From Fibrobacter sp. UBA4297 (GTDB lineage: Bacteria; Fibrobacterota; Fibrobacteria; Fibrobacterales; Fibrobacteraceae): 13,964 nt of DNA. Each line of letters starts with the position of its first letter. Positions within the stretch are counted from its first letter, which is position 1. The notes beneath the pieces were generated by a model. It had not been told where the DNA came from. It was given only the letters and a program-made list of their open reading frames with translations, and did no database searches. Shown here one piece after another: positions 5,713 to 13,086 of this stretch. The translations under genes and the position numbers were made by a program. Location of the stretch: assembly GCF_002394865.1 (NCBI RefSeq), contig NZ_DGUZ01000011.1:1-13964 (forward strand), given 5' to 3'.

Positions 5713-7098
5713 TTATTCCTTGTCAAGCTTGACATCGGTCCACTTGGCGTTATTGCCGATGTTGCGGATGAGGCGGAAACCGCCGGAATAACCTGTATAT
5801 CGATCCTCAGAACGATAACTATAGTTTATCCTTTTCCAATCGTGAAAAAGGCTTCCACCCTTCAAACAAGACGGACAATTTTCGCCTTCTTTTAAACAAT
5901 ATGGACAATCTCCTGGACGGCATATTTCCGCTCTCTCAGGTCCACCAGGATTAATCATTATATAGGAATTAGGTCTTAACCAATTGTGATCTTCTAAAAG
6001 AACGTGTTCTTCCACCAAGCCCAAAACATCATACAGGCCATAACCATTAGGCAGCAACTGACCTACAGGTTCTGTTTTTACATGTTCCTTATATTTGGCA
6101 AATCTTGCATATTTTGTAACGTCTTTAATTTTAGTGGAATTATTGCACCAAGGCGTCATGGCCTTTTTTTCTCCGCCGCGAGCAAGCATCATCCATTCAT
6201 CATAATATGGTAGCCGGTAACCATCAGAAGTTGAATCAGCGCTAACATGAATTGCTTTTTCTTCATGATTGGAAAAATCATAAGACATAATGATATATTG
6301 ATGCAATGGCCCTTTGCGTTGTTTAGTATAGTCACGATAGTGAATTGCAACATATTGATATCGCGGATTGATTATTGAATCGTCATATTCACCTGATTCA
6401 GGTTCAATTATTTTTATATTTCTATACTTTGTCGCAGAAAATTTATAATACGGTTTTAGTCCTTCTCGAATGCTGCGCGCATTGGCATACATCATTGCCA
6501 TATACAAAGAAATCATATTTGCCGCAGAATCATGGGCATCGCATTTTTCGTTACGCATGCTGGACTTTTTTCTTTCTGACCATTCTTTTTCAATCTGATG
6601 ATCCTTTGGATTCAGGGGAATTTCATCCCACATTAATTGTGTAATTTCACAATTAGTTACAGGGTATTCATCTACTAGATAAGTTCCCGTAACGTACACC
6701 ATCTTTGACCCATACATTTGAAACAGATCTTTTCCGTATAAAGTTTCTTCATTTTTGAAGTTCAAATACTTCATGCCGACTACTAGATTAATTTTATAGG
6801 CACTGTCAGAATCTGGAAACTTCACATTAATTGGATAGACGCCGATAAGCGTCGGAACTTGAAATTTTAAACACGAATCGTTTAGAACTTCAGTATCCAG
6901 CGAAGTCTCCCACGTGCGGACTTTTGAATCGATGCAAATGTTGAGGGAATCATTTTTTTCGACCTCGAGCCAAGTCTCAGCGTTTAGGGAGCTGCGCTTT
7001 AGCGCGATATATCTTACCGATTCTGTACATGATGAGCAGAATAGCGAACAAACAATCAGAGCAAACCAAATTACAACTAAACGCAGATTCTTTTTCAT
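5713..7098 (-). CDS. SUMF1/FGE-like probable lipoprotein, paralogue 1
   Basis: This 461-residue protein is taken from the ATG at 7098; the frame is open from 7140, but MKKNLRLVVIWFALIV is a signal peptide and the ATG has the family leader. The probable lipid-attachment cysteine is C24 (FCSSC). N-terminal domain cysteines are C55 and C76. The SUMF1-like domain has TYLVDEYPVTN (139-149), DGYRLPYYDEW (292-302), PVGQLLPNGYGLYD (344-357) and GGFRLIRN (439-446). FGE catalytic cysteines are absent. Two internal expansions set it apart: residues 246-275 contain a doubled strand (QYVAIHYRDY, then QYIIMSYDF) where paralogues have one, and 393-415 contain a repeated CP-Y/S-CLK-E/G-G unit. The usual PWGDS reads PWCNNS. 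It is first of the four-gene series and divergent to the Rpn gene at 7278. Confidence 0.8.
   Translation of the reverse strand: MKKNLRLVVIWFALIVCSLFCSSCTESVRYIALKRSSLNAETWLEVEKNDSLNICIDSKVRTWETSLDTEVLNDSCLKFQVPTLIGVYPINVKFPDSDSAYKINLVVGMKYLNFKNEETLYGKDLFQMYGSKMVYVTGTYLVDEYPVTNCEITQLMWDEIPLNPKDHQIEKEWSERKKSSMRNEKCDAHDSAANMISLYMAMMYANARSIREGLKPYYKFSATKYRNIKIIEPESGEYDDSIINPRYQYVAIHYRDYTKQRKGPLHQYIIMSYDFSNHEEKAIHVSADSTSDGYRLPYYDEWMMLARGGEKKAMTPWCNNSTKIKDVTKYARFAKYKEHVKTEPVGQLLPNGYGLYDVLGLVEEHVLLEDHNWLRPNSYIMINPGGPERAEICRPGDCPYCLKEGENCPSCLKGGSLFHDWKRINYSYRSEDRYTGYSGGFRLIRNIGNNAKWTDVKLDKE
5861..5910 (-). repeat. Internal 30-bp tandem duplication in paralogue 1
   Basis: Bases 5861-5880 and 5891-5910 match at 16 of 20 positions with a 30-base period. 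They encode CPSCLKGG and CPYCLKEG, ten residues apart. Paralogue 2 has only one CLKGG and paralogue 3 a single CPSYLKGG, so the unit was doubled in this copy only. Confidence 0.7.
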
Positions 7099-7277
7099 AC
7101 AACGCAATATACAAAAGTAACGTCGTTTGCAATTATCCACGCATGCCCCGCTCCTGCCTAAAAATATTTTACAAAGATTTCTTAGACCAAAAGGCTAAAA
7201 AACGCGTGTTAATATAATGGAGGGTAAACTCTGCAAACTTGCCTTCCAAGATTTATACATGATAAAGCAGGAGAACT
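7099..7277. promoter_or_regulatory. Divergent intergenic region, copy B
   Basis: This is the second copy of the segment at 30-188, between the SUMF1-like operon (ATG at 7098) and an Rpn gene (ATG at 7278). Leftward, TATATT lies seven bases before the ATG with TTGCAA 15 bases further up, so the message may start at or next to the ATG. Rightward, a perfect TATAAT (7213-7218) lies about 60 bases before the Rpn start; no good -35 is seen. AGGAG (7269-7273), four bases before the ATG, is the Rpn ribosome site. The block 7140-7176, unchanged between copies, is the likeliest protein-binding or regulatory core. Confidence 0.6.
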
Positions 7278-8288
7278 ATGTCAGAAAAACAAAATACGCT
7301 CGAATTTTCCATTCCCTCATCTCGCGATCAACTGGTCGAGAAAACAATTGAAGAAATCAAGAAACACACCTATCTCGATCCGCTCTTTGATGCAGCATTC
7401 AAGGCTTTTCTGAGTGATGAAGAAGCTTTGGTCAATTTTCTGAATGGGGTATTTCATCTGAATGAAGACAACAAGATTGAATCCGTTGTCATCAAGAATT
7501 CCGAAATCAACATCATTTTTCCATCGGCAAAGCAATTCAGGCTCGACATTCGTGCCAAAACTTCGAAGGGAATTTGCATAAACATAGAGATGCAAAAGGC
7601 AAGGCCCGACTACTTTGTCGACCGAATTCTTTTACAGCAATCTGCATTCATGCTCCAGAGTAAATACGAATGGGACAAGCTGAATTTCGGAGACCTTCCA
7701 TCCTGTCTAACTAAAGAGGAACGTGCCGAGCGCGAAATCCACCGGTACGAAGTTCCTCCGACTTACGCCATCTGGATTTGCGATTTTTCCATAGGCAAAC
7801 AGAAGTCGTTTCGTGGAGATTGGGCTGTTCGCAATAAGAAAGGCTTGACACTAACCGACAAGATGATGTATATTCTATATGATCTGACGAAGTTCAACAA
7901 ACCTTACAAAAAAATCACGACAACCGAAGACCGTTGGCTTTATCTGCTAAAATATGCCGGGAAGGCCGAAAATCTTCCGGATTTCAACAATAGCATCATT
8001 GCGAAGGCAATCAACAGAATTTTGGTGAACAGAGCGTCAGAAAAACTCATCAGGGAACAGGCTAACGATATGGTATGGACAGAAGAGGAATTGGATCACT
8101 TGGCTTTGCTGGAAGTACGTGCCGAAAAGAAAGGACTTAAACAAGGGCTCGAACAAGGGCGTGTCGAAATGGCTCTCGCCATGCTTGCCGATAACGAACC
8201 TATCGGAAAAATCGTCAAGTATTCGCATTTGCCTGAAAGCAAGATTCTTGAGCTGAAGGCTTCATTGATGGGAGATGCTATCAAATAA
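7278..8288 (+). CDS. Rpn-family PD-(D/E)XK nuclease, second copy
   Basis: This 336-residue Rpn-family (PDDEXK_2) protein starts its domain with DPLFDAAFKAFLSDEE (34-49), the family's opening motif. Catalytic residues visible are D90 in RLDIRA and E104 and Q106 in NIEMQ, followed by FVDRILLQQS (113-122). A second conserved stretch is YAIWICDFS. The C-terminal tail (about 265-336) is charged, with KGLKQGLEQGR and the family-typical MLADNEPIGKIVKYS segment. It shares the layout of the Rpn protein at 189 but is clearly diverged in sequence, and its tail resembles the small ORF at 1276 more than that of the first Rpn protein. Start chosen for its AGGAG site. Likely a DNA endonuclease in recombination or phage defence; specificity unknown. 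Confidence 0.87.
   Translation: MSEKQNTLEFSIPSSRDQLVEKTIEEIKKHTYLDPLFDAAFKAFLSDEEALVNFLNGVFHLNEDNKIESVVIKNSEINIIFPSAKQFRLDIRAKTSKGICINIEMQKARPDYFVDRILLQQSAFMLQSKYEWDKLNFGDLPSCLTKEERAEREIHRYEVPPTYAIWICDFSIGKQKSFRGDWAVRNKKGLTLTDKMMYILYDLTKFNKPYKKITTTEDRWLYLLKYAGKAENLPDFNNSIIAKAINRILVNRASEKLIREQANDMVWTEEELDHLALLEVRAEKKGLKQGLEQGRVEMALAMLADNEPIGKIVKYSHLPESKILELKASLMGDAIK
8070..8288 (+). CDS. Possible intragenic small protein in second Rpn gene
   Basis: Codon 265 is an in-frame ATG, at nearly the same relative place as the internal start of the first Rpn gene. It would give a 72-residue tail protein starting MVWTEEELDHLALLE. The ribosome site is weaker: ACAGG ends eight bases before the ATG. This is a homologous candidate for an intragenic antitoxin, supported mainly by position. 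Confidence 0.3.
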   Translation: MVWTEEELDHLALLEVRAEKKGLKQGLEQGRVEMALAMLADNEPIGKIVKYSHLPESKILELKASLMGDAIK

Positions 8289-8315
8289 CAGCTCAATCCA
8301 CCCCTGAAGTGCATA

Positions 8316-8345
8316 TAAAAAGAGGTCTACAGGCCTCTTTTTGTT
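8316..8345 (+). terminator. Intrinsic terminator after second Rpn gene
   Basis: AGAGGTCT (8321-8328) pairs with AGGCCTCT (8331-8338), one G-T pair included, extended by an A-run before and a T-run after (8336-8342). It lies about 30 bases after the stop codon. Confidence 0.8.
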
Positions 8346-8474
8346 TTGCGCGGTCCCTCACGACAACCTGCACATGCAAGCAATTACCTAAAATTCGCCA
8401 AATTGCGCGTTTTATCGCCTTAAACGCCAAAAAACATTTTCAAATAATGAAAAAAAACTAAATTTGGCTTCACT

Positions 8475-11400
8475 ATGAATACTTCTATGAACGATTTATG
8501 GGTGGGTGTCGACGTAGGCTCCACCACTGTGAAAATTGCTGTAGTCGATCCCGAGACATCTAAGCTTTTACACTATACATATCAGCGTCATAACGCCATG
8601 CAGGCGAAAAAGGTCTACGAGGTCCTGCGCGAAGCCCATGCCCTTTTCCCGGGCAAGAACTTCAGGGTCACGTTCTGCGGTAGCGGCGGTCAGCCGTTCG
8701 CCGAGGCCACTCACGCCTTCTTTGTGCAAGAAGTAGTCGCAAACGCACTTGCTGTGCGTGCCACCTACCCCGATTCCAGGGTCGCCATCGAACTCGGCGG
8801 TCAGGATGCCAAGGTTGTGTTCTTCGAAAAGGACAAGACCACCGGTAAGCTCATCGCCTCCGACATGCGCATGAACGGTGTCTGCGCCGGCGGTACGGGT
8901 GCATTTATCGACCAGGTCGCGGAACTCCTCCGCATCAAGACAGAAGTATTCGAAAGCTACGCCAAGCGTGGCCAAAAAGTTTATGAAATCTCGGGCCGTT
9001 GCGGTGTGTTCGCGAAGACGGACATCCAGCCGATGCTCAACAACGGTATCGCCAAGGAAGATATCGCTCTTTCCAGTTTCCACGCCATTGCAAAGCAGAC
9101 CATCGGCGGTCTCGCCCAGGGCATGGAAATCAAGCCGCCTGTCATTTTTGAAGGTGGTCCTTTGACGTTCAACCCGACTCTCGTGCGCGCATTCAAGGAA
9201 CGCTTGGGCATTTCCGACGAACAGGCGATTGTCCCGGAACATTCCGAAGTGCTCGTGGCCATGGGTGCCGCTCTCGCTAACGGTTCCATGTTCGCAAACC
9301 AGGAATGCATGTACCGCGAAGAGGGTTCTCTCGACGCTCTCGTGCACTTTAACGAAATCCGCCAGGCCGAGAACAAGGCAAAGGCAGCCTCCGACCTCTT
9401 CTTCCAAAGCGAAGCGGAATACAAGTTGTTCCTCGAAGAACACAAGATGGCGGACAACCATTACCCGCAGCCGCCTTCCGGCACGACCATCAACGCCTAC
9501 TTGGGCATTGACGCGGGCTCTACGACCACGAAGTTCGTGCTCATCGACGAAAACGAAAAGGTCATCGACGGCTTCTACGCCAGTAACGACGGTGAACCGC
9601 TCGCCGTCTTGAAGCGAGCCATGGTGGACCTCGCCGACCGCTACGAAGAATACGGCGTAAAGCTCAACATCTTGGGCGTGGGTACAACCGGTTACGGCGA
9701 ACAGCTCTTTGCAAAGGCCGTCCACGCGGACTACCACACTGTGGAAACAGTCGCCCACGCAAACGCGGCCCAGCGCCTCTGCCCCGACGTCTCGTTCATC
9801 TTGGACATCGGCGGTCAGGACATGAAGGCCATTTCCGTGCAAGACGGCGTCGTCACCGGCATCATCCTCAACGAAGCCTGCTCCTCGGGTTGCGGTTCAT
9901 TCATCGAAACGTACGCCCGCAGCCTCGGCATCCCGATGGAAAAGATTGCGGAACTCGCATTCAACTCCAAGAGTCCGTCTCAGCTCGGCAGCCGCTGCAC
10001 CGTGTTCATGAACAGTTCCATCATCACGGAACAGCGCGACGGCAAGCAGCCCGAAGACATCATCGCGGGCATCTGCCGCTCCATCATCAATAACGTTTTC
10101 ACGAAGGTCATCCGTATCCGCAACCTCAACACGCTCGGTAAGAAGGTTGTGGTACAGGGCGGTACATTCAAGAACAATGCCGTTCTCCGTGCCTTCGAAC
10201 AGTACACGGGTCTCAAGGCCATCCGTCCGGAACGCCCAGGCGAAATGGGCGCTATCGGTATCGCACTTTTGACCAAGAAATTCATGGAAGAAAAGCGTGC
10301 CGCCGACCCGAACGTGCAAAGTAAGTTTATCGGGCTTGAAGCCATGCGCACCTTCAGCTGGCACAACCAGCCAGGTCAGCTCTGCCAGTACTGCACCAAC
10401 CACTGCTCCCGCACCATCGTCACGTTCAGTGACGGCCAGAGCTTTGTGACGGGCAACCGCTGCGAACGCGGCGAAGTCACCGCCGACCCGAACGATCCGG
10501 CCACAAAGAAGCTCATTGCCGAAATCAACAAGAAGATGCAGGCTGTGCCGGACATGATCAAGCGCACGAACCAACTCTTGGTCAAGGACTACGCTCCGCA
10601 GATTCTCTTGCCGCAGAACGGAAAGACCATCGGTATCCCGCGCGTGCTCGAATTCTGGAACAGCCTCCCCTACTGGAAAGCATTCTTCACGGCCCTTGGC
10701 TACACCGTTGTCGTAAGTCGTCAGAGTGATTACAAGATGTTCGAAGCGGGCCTCCACAGCGTGCCCAGCGATACGGTCTGCTTCCCGGCCAAGCTCGTCC
10801 ACGGTCACGTGCTCAGCCTCATCGAAAAGAAGGTCGACCGCATCTTCTTCCCGATGATGATTTCGCTCCCCAGCGACCACACCAAGTTTAACGCCACAAC
10901 GGTCTGCCCGGTCGTGCAAGGCTACCCGAACATTTGCCAGAACACGGACGAACCCGAAAAGAATTACGGCATCCCGATGGACCAGCCGATTTTCCACTGG
11001 GCAAACACGAAGCTCCGCAGAAGCCAGACGATTGACTGGTTCCACGACAATTGGAACATCGATAAGAAGACTTTGGACAAGGCCGTCACGGAAGGTGAAA
11101 AGGCTCTTAATAATTACCGCACCACGCTCCTCGAAGAAGGCCAAAAGATTCTCGACGACGTAAAGGCAAACGACAGCTTTGCCGTGGTAATTGCAGGTCG
11201 CCCCTACCATGCCGACTTGCTCATCAACCACAACATTGCAAGCCACTTTACCGCAATGGGCATTCCGGTGCTCACCACCGAATCGCTCCCGGGCGTTTAC
11301 GATCAGGACGTTCCGAGCCACACCCGCGTAGAAATCAAGAATACGTTCCACTTGCGCATGCTCGGTGCAACGATGATTGCTTCGAGAGACCCGCACGTTG

Positions 11401-12932
11401 AACTTGCCCAGATCGTGAGCTTCGGTTGCGGACACGACTCCATTTTGACCGACGAAATGATGCGCATGATGCACCGCGATTCCAACAAGGAAATGCTCAT
11501 GCTCAAGCTCGACGAAGGCGACGCAAGAGGCCCGGTGGGCATCCGCATCAAGAGCTTTATCGAAACCGTGAAGGCCCGCCGTGCGGCGAACCTCCCGGAA
11601 AAGCCGATTTCGAACGAACCGCAGTTCCACACGCCGTACGTGGCAAGCGACAAGACGAAGCGTATCATCTTGACGCCGAACCTCTCCCCCGCTTTCGCAA
11701 TTCTCGCCAGTTCCTACATCCAGGGCAAGGGTTACCTCTCGGATTACCTCCCGGTTGCAGACAAACGCGCTATTGAACTCGGCAAAAAGTACGTGCACAA
11801 CGACATTTGCTTCCCCTGCCAGATCAACATCGGCGAATGCCTCAAGTGGCTCGAAGAACACCCGAACGTTCCTCAAACTGAAGTTTCGATGTGCTTAGCC
11901 AAGAACTGCGAAAACTGCCGCGCCGTGCAGTACTCCGTACTTGGCCGTAAGGCTCTTGACGAAGCGGGCTACAAGGACGTTTCCATCATCACGACCGGCA
12001 TCGACTATAAAGGCATGCATCCGGGATTCCAGCTCGGTCTTGACTTCCGCCTCCATACACTTTGGGGCCTTGCATTCATGGACGCCATCGAAACGGCATA
12101 CCGCGCAGTCCGCCCCTACGAAATCAACAAGGGAGATTCCAAGAAGATTTACAGCAAGTGGATGCCGGAACTGATGAAGACCGCCGCCACGCTCAAGAAG
12201 ACGGAACTCGGCTCACCAAAGCGCCTTGTCGAAATGCTGCGCCAGTGCATCGACGAATTCAACAAGGTCGAAATCACGGAAGCCCGCCAAAAGGGCATCC
12301 GCAAGCCGCGCGTTGCCGTGCTCGGCGAAATCCTCATGAACTATCACCCGAGCGCAAACGGACATGTCGAAGACTACCTCATGGACAACGGCATGGAAGT
12401 TTACCTCCCGGGCATGATGGACTTCTTCCGCGTCGACGAAGTTGTGCGCGCCGAAAAGATCAAGCGCGGATTCTCGGCAAACCCGATTGCAGACCGAATC
12501 GAAGGCAGCGTCACGTCAAAGCTCTTTGAACACGCCGCAGCAACAGCCAATAAGGTTATGCAGTCGTTCAAGCTCTACGAACACCACGCAGACTGCTTCG
12601 AACTTGTGAACTACATCGACGGTATTATCGACCCGACATACAACACGGGCGAAGGCTGGCTCATCCCGGCAGAAATCCTTTACAACTCGAAACACGGCAT
12701 CAACAGCTTCATTATTGTGCAGCCGTTTGCCTGCCTCGCCAACCACATCAGTGGCCGTGGCCTCACGAAGGCAGTGAAGGAACGTTGCCCGCACGTGCAA
12801 ATCCTGAGTTTGGACTACGATCCGGATACCAGCTTTGCCAACATCGAGAACCGCTTGCAGATGCTCATCATCAACGCTCGCGAACTCGAACGCGCGAATA
12901 AGGTAAACGGCCCTGCGGCCAGTAGGCAGTAG
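8475..12932 (+). CDS. Double CoA-dehydratase activase-like protein (BcrAD/BadFG + DUF2229)
   Basis: This 1485-residue protein belongs to the large activase-related family of 2-hydroxyacyl-CoA dehydratase / benzoyl-CoA reductase activators. Two ASKHA ATPase domains stand in tandem: residues 8-270 (VGVDVGSTTVK, ELGGQDAK) and 342-610 (LGIDAGSTTTK, DIGGQDMK). Each keeps a cysteine pair 39 residues apart (C137/C176 and C469/C508), the spacing of the [4Fe-4S] ligands C127/C166 in Acidaminococcus HgdC. Then come a CxxCxxxC...C cluster (C637, C640, C644, C663), a DUF2229-type region from about 719 (IGIPRVLEFW), a second Cys-rich part (C1112, C1115, C1122, C1140, C1145, C1148) and an HgdB-like C-terminus (VAVLGEILMNYHPSANGH from 1280). 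It is probably a cytosolic ATP-driven low-potential electron donor; the partner is unknown. No good Shine-Dalgarno; codon 5 is a second ATG. The last codons (ASRQ-stop) lie in a heptamer repeat. Confidence 0.9.
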   Translation: MNTSMNDLWVGVDVGSTTVKIAVVDPETSKLLHYTYQRHNAMQAKKVYEVLREAHALFPGKNFRVTFCGSGGQPFAEATHAFFVQEVVANALAVRATYPDSRVAIELGGQDAKVVFFEKDKTTGKLIASDMRMNGVCAGGTGAFIDQVAELLRIKTEVFESYAKRGQKVYEISGRCGVFAKTDIQPMLNNGIAKEDIALSSFHAIAKQTIGGLAQGMEIKPPVIFEGGPLTFNPTLVRAFKERLGISDEQAIVPEHSEVLVAMGAALANGSMFANQECMYREEGSLDALVHFNEIRQAENKAKAASDLFFQSEAEYKLFLEEHKMADNHYPQPPSGTTINAYLGIDAGSTTTKFVLIDENEKVIDGFYASNDGEPLAVLKRAMVDLADRYEEYGVKLNILGVGTTGYGEQLFAKAVHADYHTVETVAHANAAQRLCPDVSFILDIGGQDMKAISVQDGVVTGIILNEACSSGCGSFIETYARSLGIPMEKIAELAFNSKSPSQLGSRCTVFMNSSIITEQRDGKQPEDIIAGICRSIINNVFTKVIRIRNLNTLGKKVVVQGGTFKNNAVLRAFEQYTGLKAIRPERPGEMGAIGIALLTKKFMEEKRAADPNVQSKFIGLEAMRTFSWHNQPGQLCQYCTNHCSRTIVTFSDGQSFVTGNRCERGEVTADPNDPATKKLIAEINKKMQAVPDMIKRTNQLLVKDYAPQILLPQNGKTIGIPRVLEFWNSLPYWKAFFTALGYTVVVSRQSDYKMFEAGLHSVPSDTVCFPAKLVHGHVLSLIEKKVDRIFFPMMISLPSDHTKFNATTVCPVVQGYPNICQNTDEPEKNYGIPMDQPIFHWANTKLRRSQTIDWFHDNWNIDKKTLDKAVTEGEKALNNYRTTLLEEGQKILDDVKANDSFAVVIAGRPYHADLLINHNIASHFTAMGIPVLTTESLPGVYDQDVPSHTRVEIKNTFHLRMLGATMIASRDPHVELAQIVSFGCGHDSILTDEMMRMMHRDSNKEMLMLKLDEGDARGPVGIRIKSFIETVKARRAANLPEKPISNEPQFHTPYVASDKTKRIILTPNLSPAFAILASSYIQGKGYLSDYLPVADKRAIELGKKYVHNDICFPCQINIGECLKWLEEHPNVPQTEVSMCLAKNCENCRAVQYSVLGRKALDEAGYKDVSIITTGIDYKGMHPGFQLGLDFRLHTLWGLAFMDAIETAYRAVRPYEINKGDSKKIYSKWMPELMKTAATLKKTELGSPKRLVEMLRQCIDEFNKVEITEARQKGIRKPRVAVLGEILMNYHPSANGHVEDYLMDNGMEVYLPGMMDFFRVDEVVRAEKIKRGFSANPIADRIEGSVTSKLFEHAAATANKVMQSFKLYEHHADCFELVNYIDGIIDPTYNTGEGWLIPAEILYNSKHGINSFIIVQPFACLANHISGRGLTKAVKERCPHVQILSLDYDPDTSFANIENRLQMLIINARELERANKVNGPAASRQ

Positions 12933-12950
12933 GAAGTAGACAGTAGACAG
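12921..12950 (+). repeat. AGTAGRC heptamer tandem repeat
   Basis: Four successive heptamers, AGTAGGC, AGTAGGA, AGTAGAC and AGTAGAC, are followed by a partial unit. The first units supply the last codons and the stop codon (12930-12932) of the activase gene, and the array abuts a REP-like element at 12951. Confidence 0.85.
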
Positions 12951-12978
12951 TGTCATCCTGAGCGAAGTCGAAGGATCT
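12951..12978. repeat. GTCAT...ATCT REP-like element
   Basis: The element starts TGTCATCCTGAGCGAAG and ends GAAGGATCT, with ATCCT and AGGAT as outer complementary arms. It is a widely seen type of dispersed extragenic element. A diverged relative is at 1547-1580. Confidence 0.65.
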
Positions 12979-12990
12979 AAACATTAGAAG

Positions 12991-13017
12991 AGGAACCCCC
13001 AACGGGGTTCCTTTTTT
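12991..13017 (+). terminator. Intrinsic terminator of activase gene
   Basis: AGGAACCCC (12991-12999) pairs perfectly with GGGGTTCCT (13004-13012), followed by a T-run to 13017. It is a strong rho-independent terminator for the rightward gene. Confidence 0.92.
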
Positions 13018-13028
13018 GCATTTGCAAC

Positions 13029-13055
13029 AAAAAAGCTTCCTCTTTCGAAGAAGCC
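13029..13055 (-). terminator. Intrinsic terminator of leftward secreted-protein gene
   Basis: On the minus strand GGCTTCTT (13055-13048) pairs with AGGAAGCT (13041-13034), two G-T pairs included, and is followed by a T-run (13034-13029). It lies 32 bases past the stop codon at 13087 and faces the activase terminator, so the two genes converge. Confidence 0.8.
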
Positions 13056-13086
13056 TTTTTCACTTTGACATTAAATCGTTAGCGAA

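Noticed and set aside
1686..7098. Target genes of a diversity-generating retroelement
   Set aside because: The SUMF1-like fold fits, but there is no reverse transcriptase or template repeat in the window, and the copies differ by indels and mixed substitutions, not by changes confined to adenines. An element elsewhere in the genome cannot be excluded.
1686..7098. Active formylglycine-generating (sulfatase-modifying) enzymes
   Set aside because: The catalytic cysteines are missing between the KGG and GFR motifs in all four copies, and no sulfatase gene is nearby.
7099..7140. Longer start for paralogue 1 at 7140, and likewise 4366 for paralogue 3
   Set aside because: The extra N-terminal residues would bury the signal peptide, and the downstream ATGs carry the leader shared by the family.
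8568..11876. Long minus-strand open frames (8568-9842 and 9897-11876) opposite the activase gene
   Set aside because: They are antisense shadows of a strongly codon-biased gene with clear conserved motifs in the plus frame; their translations show no recognisable domain.
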